Positions 7,677 to 14,909 of a stretch of DNA of 26,015 nucleotides are shown piece after piece. The stretch's first letter is position 1. Every line of letters starts with the position of its first letter. This DNA comes from Leptolyngbyaceae cyanobacterium M65_K2018_010. GTDB taxonomy: Bacteria; Cyanobacteriota; Cyanobacteriia; Phormidesmidales; Phormidesmidaceae. Both the position numbers and the translations under genes were made by a program. The notes under the pieces were generated by a model that worked only from the letters and a program-made list of their open reading frames with translations, was not told where the DNA came from and did not search any database. Where the stretch lies: NCBI GenBank assembly GCA_015295885.1, contig DVEE01000086.1:1-26015 (forward strand). The letters are read 5' to 3'.

Positions 7677-9743
7677 ATGGGGCATCGCAATCGATTCCAA
7701 CCACTGGTCTGTTTCATCGTCAGTGTGGCTTTGATCCTGGGCTACCAGGGCTGGCATCCTTGGCAGGTTCAGGCCCTATCTCCCTCTAAACCGCCGGTCT
7801 CGGGGCTCATCTCTCCTGCTAAGCAATTACCTGGAGAAAATGGCCTACCCACCAGTCCGGCTCCCCCACCGCCGGTGATTCCCACTGATATTGGTTCCCA
7901 CTGGGCCAGGGATTGCCTCACGGCCTTGGCCCAGGCTGGCCTGATTACAGCGGACAATCAGGGGTTGTTTTATCCTGAGGAACCGATTCTTTGGAGAGAC
8001 TACGTAGCCCTGCTCAACCGCCTGGGGCCAGTGGGACAGTCCGGGGGATGGGCTAACCCCTTGGAGAAAGCCCTGGGCATTACCACCGCCCCCACGGTGG
8101 CGGCCAACTATCCGAGTCAGTACTTCCAGTTGGATCGGCCTCTGATTCGAGCGGATGGAGTCATGGCCCTGGCTGCCAAGCTAGGCTTTAACTACCAAAT
8201 TGCGGCCCATACCCTGATTAACGCCAGCCTGCGGGATGGCCGGCAGGTGCCCGATTACGCCAGGGAAGGGGTGGCGGCAGCTCTGGCCCAGGGAGTAATG
8301 GTCAATTACCCCGAAGCTACCCTGTTTCAGCCCACCCGCCGGCTAACCCGGGGGGAGGCCGCAGCTTTAATTTGCCGGGCTTCCCCGGTGGCGGATCTGC
8401 GGCGCTGGATAGCCCCTGAGTGGGTAGCCCCAGCCCAGCCTGTGGGCCGCCTACCGACCCTAAATCCAGAGACCCGCGGGGTGTGGCTGACTAACATTGA
8501 TAGTCAGGTGTTGTTCTCTCAGCAGGCTCTGGCCACGGCGATCGATCAACTGGCGGCACTGAACTTCAACACGCTCTACCCAACGGTATGGAATTGGGGC
8601 TATACGCTTTATCCCAGCCGGACGGCCCAGCGGGTTTTAGGAGACAGCCAACATCTCTATGGGGAAATCAGCACCCCCCAGTTGGAGGCCGCCCAAGCGG
8701 AACGAGATATGCTGCAGGAGGCGATTGACCTCGGCCATGCCCAGGGGATGGCGGTCATCCCCTGGTTTGAATTTGGGTTTATGGCCCCCGAGCCCTACGA
8801 ACTCTATCGTCGCCACCCCGACTGGTTTACCCAAAAACGAGTTGAGCCTCAAGGGCCCGCCAATGCCCCGGTGGCCCCCAAGCAAGCACCCGCTGGTAAG
8901 GGAAGCGTCGACAGGCTGCTGGCGGACAGGAGCTTCAGTCGCGAAAAGCAACGGGTCAAACACTGGCTAGCCCAGAATGACGATTTGGGTGAAGTCCTAG
9001 AAATAGCCCCTGCTGCTGATCCGGGTATTTGGTTAGAGGGTGATGTGCTGCCCCGCCGTTGGTTGAATCCGTTCCACCCCCAGGTTCAGAAGTTTTTGCT
9101 GGAGTTGATCAACGACTTGGTGTCCAACTACGAGGTCGATGGGTTTCAGTTTGACGATCACCTGGGCCTACCGGTGGAGTTTGGTTACGATCCCTACACG
9201 ATCAATCTGTATAAGGCGGAGCACAATGGCCAGGAACCGCCCGCCAACTACCTGGATGATGGCTGGGTCGCCTGGCGGGCCAATCGGATTTCTGACTTTT
9301 TGGCGGAGGTCTACAAGCTGGTAAAGGCTCGGCGACCCCAAGCGATCGTCTCTATCTCGCCCAACCCCTATCCCTTCGCCTACGTTAACTATTTACAAGA
9401 TTGGCCCAACTGGGTGAATCGTGGTCTGGTCGATGAGTTAGTGGTACAACTCTACCGCAGCGATCAGAACCGGTTTATTTGGGAAATGAATAAACCTTCC
9501 ATTCGACAAGCCCTGCGTCAGGTGCCTACCAGTGTAGGTATTCTCAGTGGCCTCAGGGCCGATCCGGTAGGCATGGACCACATCGGCGATCAAATTGAGG
9601 CGGTGCGCGATCGCAAGCTTTCGGGGGTGTCCTTCTTTTTCTATGAATCCCTCTGGATTTCGCCTGCTCGGGAAAGTCGAGAAGACCGCCTGGCCAGGCT
9701 GCAGCAGGCATTTGCCACCCCCGTACCCCGGTCTGGGGTGTGA
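7677..9743 (+). CDS. Secreted SLH-domain, GHL10-family glycosidase-like protein
   Basis: A 688-aa exported protein. Residues 1-34 form a signal peptide (basic start MGHRNRF, hydrophobic core, cleavage near VQALS). Residues about 60-235 hold two S-layer-homology-like segments (IGSHWARDCLTALAQAGLI and the later RRLTRGEAAALI), which usually tether proteins to the cell wall or outer layers. From about 266 to 665 is the glycosyl-hydrolase-like 10 (DUF187) barrel, starting TRGVWLTNID, with the acidic pair D493-D494 in the VDGFQFDDHLG motif. E. coli DigH of this family cleaves denuded peptidoglycan strands. Residues about 400-450 are a charged insertion. It is convergent with the fra genes, which also act at the cell wall; a link is inference. 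Confidence 0.85.
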   Translation: MGHRNRFQPLVCFIVSVALILGYQGWHPWQVQALSPSKPPVSGLISPAKQLPGENGLPTSPAPPPPVIPTDIGSHWARDCLTALAQAGLITADNQGLFYPEEPILWRDYVALLNRLGPVGQSGGWANPLEKALGITTAPTVAANYPSQYFQLDRPLIRADGVMALAAKLGFNYQIAAHTLINASLRDGRQVPDYAREGVAAALAQGVMVNYPEATLFQPTRRLTRGEAAALICRASPVADLRRWIAPEWVAPAQPVGRLPTLNPETRGVWLTNIDSQVLFSQQALATAIDQLAALNFNTLYPTVWNWGYTLYPSRTAQRVLGDSQHLYGEISTPQLEAAQAERDMLQEAIDLGHAQGMAVIPWFEFGFMAPEPYELYRRHPDWFTQKRVEPQGPANAPVAPKQAPAGKGSVDRLLADRSFSREKQRVKHWLAQNDDLGEVLEIAPAADPGIWLEGDVLPRRWLNPFHPQVQKFLLELINDLVSNYEVDGFQFDDHLGLPVEFGYDPYTINLYKAEHNGQEPPANYLDDGWVAWRANRISDFLAEVYKLVKARRPQAIVSISPNPYPFAYVNYLQDWPNWVNRGLVDELVVQLYRSDQNRFIWEMNKPSIRQALRQVPTSVGILSGLRADPVGMDHIGDQIEAVRDRKLSGVSFFFYESLWISPARESREDRLARLQQAFATPVPRSGV

Positions 9744-9882
9744 AGGCGGTTGGCAATGCACCTGAGCGACTCGCCCCTAGACGGACTCTAGTCCCATCAA
9801 AGGCTGGGCTCAAGCAAAATTCCAGCTCTGGGCCGCTCCAGTCTGGGGCGCGGTGGCTTTTGCTAGAGCCCACGGTCAAGGG
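9744..9882. other. Convergent intergenic region between GHL10 gene and fraE
   Basis: The two genes end tail to tail here. A near-palindrome GGACTCTAGTCC lies at 9783-9794. No stem followed by a clear T-run is visible in either direction, so no intrinsic terminator can be called. Confidence 0.4.
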
Positions 9883-10662
9883 CTAAAACTCGCGCCGAGA
9901 AAAAATTAGAGTGGCTACTGTTAGTAACAGCGCCATGTATAGCAGGGCATAGCCGACATCGCTGCCTAGATGGAGGGGATCGGGCATGAGTTCTGGGCCA
10001 TAGACGGCGGCATTGCGCAGATTGAGTCGTTCTAGGTCAGGCAACACCAGGTACAACAGCTGGGTCAGGCGTTGCAGACCAGGGCTTTGACTCAGTTGTC
10101 CGAACCCCACCAGATCTTGGGTGAGATGGCCCATGAGATAGACCGCAAAGGTCAGTAGGGTAGCCAGTAGGGAACTGGTAAAAACCCCAAACACCATGGC
10201 CACCGCTGTAATCAGCATGGCTTCTAAGGCCATCAAGACCAGGGTTAGAACCAGGTTGCCAAGGGAAAAGCCAACCCCATTGATGGCCAGGACCAGGACA
10301 AAAATCAGCCCCAGGGCCGCCACCATCACCCCCAACACCGCTGAAAGACCAAAATGCTTACCCACAATAAACTCAGCGGGGTCTACGGGTTTGGCTAGCA
10401 ACACCAACACGGTGCGTTTTTCAATTTCCCTATTGATCAAACCCGTGCCCACAAACACGGCGATGATAATACTGAGCAGGTGAATGGCCGCCAGGCCCAG
10501 ATCTAGCAAGATTTTATCCTCCGCCCCGGCTGAGATCGGTGGCAACAACAGGGAAGCCGCGACGATCAGCAGGGCAAAGAGACCGATCAGGTAAAGAATG
10601 CGATCGCGAATCACCTCCAGAAAGACATTACGGGCAATCACCACAACCCGGGATAAAACCAT
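9883..10662 (-). CDS. fraE: ABC-2 type permease, probable FraE
   Basis: A 259-aa integral membrane protein of the ABC-2 transporter permease family with about six hydrophobic segments; the region VGTGLINREIEKRTVLVLLAKPV is the typical coupling segment after the second helix. I chose the ATG at 10662, preceded by AAGGAAG, over the longer frame to 10743, because it gives the usual family N terminus (VIARNVFLEVIRDRILY). It is third in the minus-strand set fraC-fraD-fraE, the order of the Anabaena PCC 7120 operon in which fraE encodes an ABC-2 permease homologue needed for filament integrity. No ATP-binding partner gene is adjacent. Confidence 0.8.
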   Translation of the reverse strand: MVLSRVVVIARNVFLEVIRDRILYLIGLFALLIVAASLLLPPISAGAEDKILLDLGLAAIHLLSIIIAVFVGTGLINREIEKRTVLVLLAKPVDPAEFIVGKHFGLSAVLGVMVAALGLIFVLVLAINGVGFSLGNLVLTLVLMALEAMLITAVAMVFGVFTSSLLATLLTFAVYLMGHLTQDLVGFGQLSQSPGLQRLTQLLYLVLPDLERLNLRNAAVYGPELMPDPLHLGSDVGYALLYMALLLTVATLIFSRREF

Positions 10663-10703
10663 AGGGTTAACTTCCTTCTGCCTTGTGCACTCACTGCTCA
10701 GGA

Positions 10704-11687
10704 TTAGGGCCGGCCGGGTAAACGGGGAGTGGCCAGATCGCAACTCACCCGAGCCCAGCGGGTAGCAGCAGAGGCTGCTGAGGTCGGGGTTTCGTAGCTG
10801 TTCGCCTGGGTAACCGGCAAAATCTGACAGGATTTTTCCAGATAGTAGCCCTGCTCATGGGCACTGGGCCCTAACCAAATGGCTCGGAGTTTTAAGCCAT
10901 AGCCTTCCCCTTGGGTAATCGGCTGCAGGTCAAATTGCCACAGTTGACTCTCTGGGGAAGCGGGCTGGGTACGTTGAATCTCTTGCTGAATCGCCTGCCG
11001 ATTGCCTTCACTATTGAGGAGCCACCGTTCCACCGAAGGCCAGGGTTTGCCGTCAATTTGCTCTCGCACAAAGGTCTCCGCCGCCGTCAGATGATTCACC
11101 CCCTCGGAGAGGGGCACCAACTGCCCTGGGATGCGATAAACGAAATGACTGGCCTCAAAGCTATCAGCCACCAAACTGGGATAGGCTTGAGTCCAGGCTT
11201 GAATCCGAAAATAAAACTGTAACCAGCAACTGAAGAGCAAGCTCAGTAGAAACAGGAGCACTAGGTTCTGCCGCACCGTGGGCAGAGGCGTCTGCCACTT
11301 GAGATCCCAATTCACCAGACTGGGCACCGCCACCACCATGAACGACACCAGGGGCCAGGCGACCACAGCCGGTTGCAACCAATCCCCACCCCAGGAGCCA
11401 AATAAAAAGATGCACAAAATAGCTCCAGATACCCATGGGGCAATCGGTATACCCAGCAGGTTTACCCGGTTGTGCTCGAGCAACCAGCCCACGCCTAAGG
11501 CCAGAAAGGCCCAACTCAGAGTCGTCATCAAGCCAACAGTCCAAATAGTGGCACCCAAGCCACGCCCGAGCAGAGACATGAGCCAGGAAAACAAACTCAG
11601 GTAGATAATGGTCTGCCAGGAAAAATAGTTTTGGGGCAATAAGAGGGTTTGGAGATTGGCCAGGGTTTGGCGAAGAAAGGCAAGCAT
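10704..11687 (-). CDS. fraD: Filament integrity / septal junction protein FraD
   Basis: A 327-aa membrane protein with five predicted N-terminal transmembrane segments (about 24-40, 45-70, 84-98, 105-125, 140-158) followed by a large, probably periplasmic C-terminal domain (about 160-327). This layout matches Anabaena FraD, a septal junction component with five helices and a periplasmic domain. I identify it by topology, by the characteristic opening LLLPQNYFSWQT and by position between fraC (7 bp upstream) and fraE (41 bp downstream). The C-terminal tail beyond about 300 is serine/alanine-rich and likely variable. Its presence indicates a filament in which neighbouring cells may be joined by septal junctions. 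Confidence 0.78.
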   Translation of the reverse strand: MLAFLRQTLANLQTLLLPQNYFSWQTIIYLSLFSWLMSLLGRGLGATIWTVGLMTTLSWAFLALGVGWLLEHNRVNLLGIPIAPWVSGAILCIFLFGSWGGDWLQPAVVAWPLVSFMVVAVPSLVNWDLKWQTPLPTVRQNLVLLFLLSLLFSCWLQFYFRIQAWTQAYPSLVADSFEASHFVYRIPGQLVPLSEGVNHLTAAETFVREQIDGKPWPSVERWLLNSEGNRQAIQQEIQRTQPASPESQLWQFDLQPITQGEGYGLKLRAIWLGPSAHEQGYYLEKSCQILPVTQANSYETPTSAASAATRWARVSCDLATPRLPGRP

Positions 11688-11694
11688 AGGTGTT

Positions 11695-12273
11695 CTAGGC
11701 CAGGGTTTGCAGCAGTAATAAAACCACGATGGCGGAAAAGCTCAGGGCATTAGCCTGAAGCACCGCCAAGGTATAAGGGGAAGCCTGGGTCGCAGCAGTA
11801 GGTTGGCGGCGGCGAGTAGGGCCGTAGCGGCGTGACGAGCTAGGTGGAGGGGGCGCCGCAACCACCGGGGCCCGATCTAAAAAGGGGACTAACCAACTGA
11901 GCCCCTGCAGCTTAATCCAAAAGGTCATAAAAAAAGCCAAAATGGCCGTTACTACCAGAATTACTGGCAAACTATCCACCCAGCTATTCATGTAGAACCG
12001 GTTGAACAACACATAGCTGATAATTTGCTGGCGCAGGGCCAGCGGCAGCAGAGCTTCTAACGTCAGAAAGAGAATCCAACCCAGGCTGGTCGCCAGCAGA
12101 TTCAGGGTGGCGGCATACTGGACGCTGGTTTGATAGCCTAACCGGAGCCGTTGTCGCAGCACGATGGCCTCGAGGGCGATCGCCACCAGCAACAGCATGG
12201 CTTGAAAGGCAATCGCCCGCAGCGGCATTAACCCAAGTTCGGCAAGCAAGTTGGCAATGGGCATGGCACTCAT
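11695..12273 (-). CDS. fraC: Filament integrity protein FraC
   Basis: A 192-aa integral membrane protein with hydrophobic segments at about 16-38, 54-75 and 100-119, and a fourth hydrophobic stretch at the C terminus (about 168-190) after a basic, proline-rich linker containing SSSRRYGPTRRR. The blocks ISYVLFNRFYMNSWVDSLPV and TFWIKLQGLSWL are the parts I associate with FraC. The first three helices fit the Anabaena protein; the C-terminal hydrophobic segment looks like an extension. The ATG at 12273 is taken, though ATG at 12264 is possible; no clear Shine-Dalgarno exists and a hairpin abuts the start. It heads the fraC-fraD-fraE set. Confidence 0.78.
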   Translation of the reverse strand: MSAMPIANLLAELGLMPLRAIAFQAMLLLVAIALEAIVLRQRLRLGYQTSVQYAATLNLLATSLGWILFLTLEALLPLALRQQIISYVLFNRFYMNSWVDSLPVILVVTAILAFFMTFWIKLQGLSWLVPFLDRAPVVAAPPPPSSSRRYGPTRRRQPTAATQASPYTLAVLQANALSFSAIVVLLLLQTLA

Positions 12274-12303
12274 CTCGGCAGGTGGTTTAAGGATACTGCC
12301 GAG
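12274..12303. promoter_or_regulatory. 8-bp inverted repeat abutting the fraC start codon
   Basis: CTCGGCAG at 12274-12281 and CTGCCGAG at 12296-12303 are exact reverse complements separated by 14 bases. In a fraC transcript the 3' arm ends at the base just before the ATG, so the stem would occupy the ribosome-binding region. At DNA level it could instead be an operator between the divergent fraC and adenosyltransferase promoters. Confidence 0.45.
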
Positions 12304-12380
12304 CGATGATTTAGGCGTATGGATGGACGAGCTTTCGCTAAAATTAATAGCCGGGCTTTAGAGCAAACGTAACTTTTTTT

Positions 12381-13511
12381 ATGGTCAGAACTGGCATTGG
12401 TATTCGCACGGCCCAGCAAACGAATGAGCGCCTCACCGGGCAAATTCATGTCTACGATGGGGAGGGCAAAGGCAAGTCTCAGGTCGCCCTAGGAGTTGTA
12501 TTGCGCTCCATTGGGCTGGGTATTCAAAACTTTTTGGAAAGCCGGGTGCTGCTACTGCGGTTTCTCAAGGGTCCCGGCCGCACCTACGATGAAGATGCCG
12601 CCATCGAAGCCCTACAGCGGGGGTTCCCCCACCTCATCGACCAGGTTCGCACCGGCCGGGCTGAGTTCTTTGGGCCCGATGACATCACTAAATTCGACAA
12701 ACAGGAGGCCCAGCGGGGCTGGGATGTGGCCAGGGGAGCGATCGCTTCGGGGTTATACTCCGTTGTGGTGCTTGATGAAATCAACCCGGTTTTGGATTTG
12801 GGCCTACTCTCTATTGAGGAGGTGGTCAAAACCCTGCGCCGGAAGCCTGAACACCTGGAGATTATTGCCACAGGCCGGGGTGCCCCCCCCGCTCTGCTGG
12901 ATATCGCCGACCTGCATTCAGAAATGAAACCCCAGCCCCAGGCCACAGGCATTCCCGGGCTAGAAGGGATTGAAATCTACACCGGATCAGGCAAGGGAAA
13001 ATCCACCAGTGCCCTGGGTAAGGCGCTGCAGGCCATTGGCCGAGGCATCAGCCAAGATTTATCCCATCGGGTGCTGATTATCCAGTGGTTAAAGGGGGGC
13101 AAAGGGTACACCGAAGATGCCGCCATCGCCGCCCTGCGCAAAATCTACCCTAACCTGGTAGATCACCAACGATGTGGCCGCGATGCCATTGTCTGGCGGG
13201 GACAACAGCAGGAAATCGATTACGTAGAAGCTGAGCGGGGATGGGAAATTGCCCGTACAGCGATCGCCTCCGGTCTCTACAAAACTATTATTCTCGACGA
13301 ACTCAACCCCACCGTAGATCTAGAACTGCTCCCCGAGGAGCCCATCGTCCAAGCATTACTGCGTAAGCCCAAGGGCACCGAGGTGATCATCACCGGGCGG
13401 TGCAAACATCCTCCCGCTTACTTTGAACTGGCCAGTAACCACTCCGAGGTGTTTAACCATAAGCACTATGCCGAAAAAGGCATTGACCTCAAACGGGGGG
13501 TCGATTTTTAA
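12381..13511 (+). CDS. Tandem-domain cob(I)alamin / cob(I)yrinic acid adenosyltransferase (BtuR/CobA-like)
   Basis: A 376-aa protein built of two BtuR/CobO/CobA-type domains (about 20-180 and 195-376). The enzyme family transfers the adenosyl group of ATP to cobalt to form adenosylcobamides. The inverted-type P-loops are G27-EGKGKSQ in the first copy and G202-SGKGKST in the second; the second keeps the usual Ser-Thr ending while the first has Gln. Both carry the acidic strand motif (VVLDEINPVLDL, then IILDELNPTVDL). The second copy keeps the ITGRCKHPPAYF segment near the C terminus, while the first has ATGRGAPPALLD. Single-domain homologues are about 180-200 aa, so this is an internal duplication. 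It is divergent from fraC by 107 bp. No cobalamin riboswitch is visible upstream. Confidence 0.85.
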   Translation: MVRTGIGIRTAQQTNERLTGQIHVYDGEGKGKSQVALGVVLRSIGLGIQNFLESRVLLLRFLKGPGRTYDEDAAIEALQRGFPHLIDQVRTGRAEFFGPDDITKFDKQEAQRGWDVARGAIASGLYSVVVLDEINPVLDLGLLSIEEVVKTLRRKPEHLEIIATGRGAPPALLDIADLHSEMKPQPQATGIPGLEGIEIYTGSGKGKSTSALGKALQAIGRGISQDLSHRVLIIQWLKGGKGYTEDAAIAALRKIYPNLVDHQRCGRDAIVWRGQQQEIDYVEAERGWEIARTAIASGLYKTIILDELNPTVDLELLPEEPIVQALLRKPKGTEVIITGRCKHPPAYFELASNHSEVFNHKHYAEKGIDLKRGVDF

Positions 13512-13772
13512 TCCTCCTCTTTAGTTCACGCCGTTTCGACCCGTTCTATCGCCCCAGATAGGTCGGTTGCTCCAGGCATGCCAGCCTCAAGTTGCCTAGG
13601 TTAACCCCACCCTAGGGGCTACCCCAGAGGCAAGTTGGTCCTGGATAGACTTCTACCTAGGCATCTGACCACGCTGTGACCGGCTGCCAACTCAGGTTCA
13701 CAATCAGAACTCCCCCCAGCCAACCCTGGGCTAGCGCCGATCAGATCATTAGATTTGCAAAAATATAAACCA
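13512..13772. other. Convergent intergenic region
   Basis: It separates the tail ends of the adenosyltransferase and Uma2 genes. TTGCCT near 13594 and AGGCAA near 13629 could pair around a CCCTAGGG palindrome, giving a weak hairpin without a T-run. Nothing else is recognisable. Confidence 0.35.
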
Positions 13773-14579
13773 TTAAGCTTCTGGTTCGATCCCTAAAGCC
13801 CTGAGCTGGGCGGCTAAACGTTCTGCCCGTTGGGCTTCCTGTTCTGCCCGTTGAGCCTCCTGTTCTGCCCGTTGAGCCTCCTGTTCTGCCCGTTGGGCTT
13901 CCTGTTCTGCCCGTTGAGCCTCCTGTTCTGCTGGGGTCAGTACCCAGTTTTGATCGCGATCGTACCAGCGCAGCCACAGGCGATGGATACCCTGGTAGCT
14001 CCCTTCCCACAGGCCCAGACCTAGTTCCGCCGCCTCTAGCCAAATGCCCCTGCCTTCTGGGGGCAAAGGATGGTAGCGGGTCATCATCAGGCCAAAGGGC
14101 TGTAACTCGTTGGTATATCGATTAAATACGATGTAGTAGGGGATCCGTAAAATTTGCTCGTAGACTGTCCATTTATTCGGCGGTTTGCTGGCGTCACGGA
14201 GGGTTTGGCCCAGGTCCTCGGCTTCGGTCCCGGGAGAGATGAGTTCTACCACCACCAGAGGGGTGACCCCCTCCTGCCAAATGACATAGCTCAGTCGTAG
14301 ATCCCGCTGCTCGTAGAGACGAGGTACCCCCACGACGCCGAACCAGTCTGGGCGTTTATACCACTGCACATGGCTAGAGTCGTAGTAGAGATTGAGATCG
14401 CTGGCCGAAAAAACGTTGTCAGCAGAATAATTCGGCGGCCGGAAGGTGAGCCGCAGCAGTTCTGGCTGAAGCAGGTGAAACTCATCGGGCAAACCGGGTT
14501 CCTCAGGACTTTCACTGGGCAGGTCGTACATGGTTGGCAGCGTAACCTTGGCAGGCTGCGGAGGGTTAGTTTGAACCAT
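13773..14579 (-). CDS. Uma2 family (DUF820) putative restriction endonuclease-fold protein with coiled-coil tail
   Basis: A 268-aa member of the PD-(D/E)XK-fold Uma2/DUF820 family, which is strongly expanded in cyanobacteria and whose biological role is unsettled. Core landmarks are D78 in RPDWFGV, E112 in VVELISPGT, and the K136/Y140 region KWTVYEQILRIPYY. From about residue 215 the protein is a highly charged coiled coil made of five copies of the heptad AEQEAQR plus partial copies, ending in AAQLRALGIEP. The ATG at 14579 with GGGAG upstream is preferred over the in-frame ATG at 14609. It is divergent from the paired NTPase genes. Activity as a nuclease is inferred from fold only. Confidence 0.85.
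   Translation of the reverse strand: MVQTNPPQPAKVTLPTMYDLPSESPEEPGLPDEFHLLQPELLRLTFRPPNYSADNVFSASDLNLYYDSSHVQWYKRPDWFGVVGVPRLYEQRDLRLSYVIWQEGVTPLVVVELISPGTEAEDLGQTLRDASKPPNKWTVYEQILRIPYYIVFNRYTNELQPFGLMMTRYHPLPPEGRGIWLEAAELGLGLWEGSYQGIHRLWLRWYDRDQNWVLTPAEQEAQRAEQEAQRAEQEAQRAEQEAQRAEQEAQRAERLAAQLRALGIEPEA
13821..13925. repeat. Five tandem 21-bp repeats encoding AEQEAQR heptads
   Basis: Units start at 13821, 13842, 13863, 13884 and 13905, with a partial sixth at 13926. Each begins TTCTGCCCGTTG and differs only at two synonymous positions (GGGCTT or GAGCCT), in the order A-B-B-A-B. Each encodes one heptad of the Uma2 coiled-coil tail. Near-identity at DNA level points to recent slippage or recombination, so copy number probably varies between strains. 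Confidence 0.95.
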
Positions 14580-14775
14580 GATGACGACTCCCGGTTGAGA
14601 CCCTAGCATCTAATGAGAGCATTATAGAAAGCCTGATTGGTAGCGTGATGACTAACTGATAGGCCAGAAAAAACCAGCCGTTTGCCTGAGAGACAGTCGT
14701 TACTCACCCTCTATCGCGGCCTCAAGGAATTAGCCGAGCGGCAAGAAGAACCCGGCACTTTAGGAACAGAGAAAG

Positions 14776-14790
14776 CTATGCTTAGCATAG
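14776..14790. promoter_or_regulatory. Candidate operator dyad upstream of the NTPase pair
   Basis: CTATGC and GCATAG flank a 3-base centre, a compact 6-bp dyad about 70 bp upstream of the candidate -10 element. Its position between two divergent genes makes it a reasonable binding site for a dimeric regulator, but nothing ties it to a known protein. Confidence 0.25.
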
Positions 14791-14835
14791 TCGATCTGGG
14801 CTGTGGACCACCGCCTGCATGGCTGGCAAGGTTAA

Positions 14836-14863
14836 TTTTTGTCCTTTTGGGGTGCACTACAAT
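14836..14863 (+). promoter_or_regulatory. Candidate promoter of the paired NTPase genes
   Basis: TACAAT at 14858-14863 is a good -10 hexamer. TTTTTG at 14836-14841 is a poor -35 at 16-bp spacing. Transcription would start near 14870, leaving a leader of about 40 nt before the ATG at 14910. Confidence 0.35.
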
Positions 14864-14909
14864 AGGGCCAGCGCTATGACAGCCATAGGCCCAGCCCTTT
14901 CCCCTCTCC

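Larger units (their letters stand above)
14580..14909. other. Divergent promoter region between the Uma2 and NTPase genes
   Basis: About 330 bp. It holds a dyad CTATGC-TTA-GCATAG at 14776-14790 and a candidate -10 TACAAT at 14858-14863. A 65-codon TTG-started frame (14682-14879) crosses it, with a leucine-rich product I do not recognise; it contains the candidate promoter and is not called a gene. Confidence 0.45.

Noticed and set aside
14682..14879. 65-codon TTG-started frame between Uma2 and the NTPase pair
   Set aside because: No recognised family, no ribosome site, and it overlaps the best promoter candidate for the NTPase genes.
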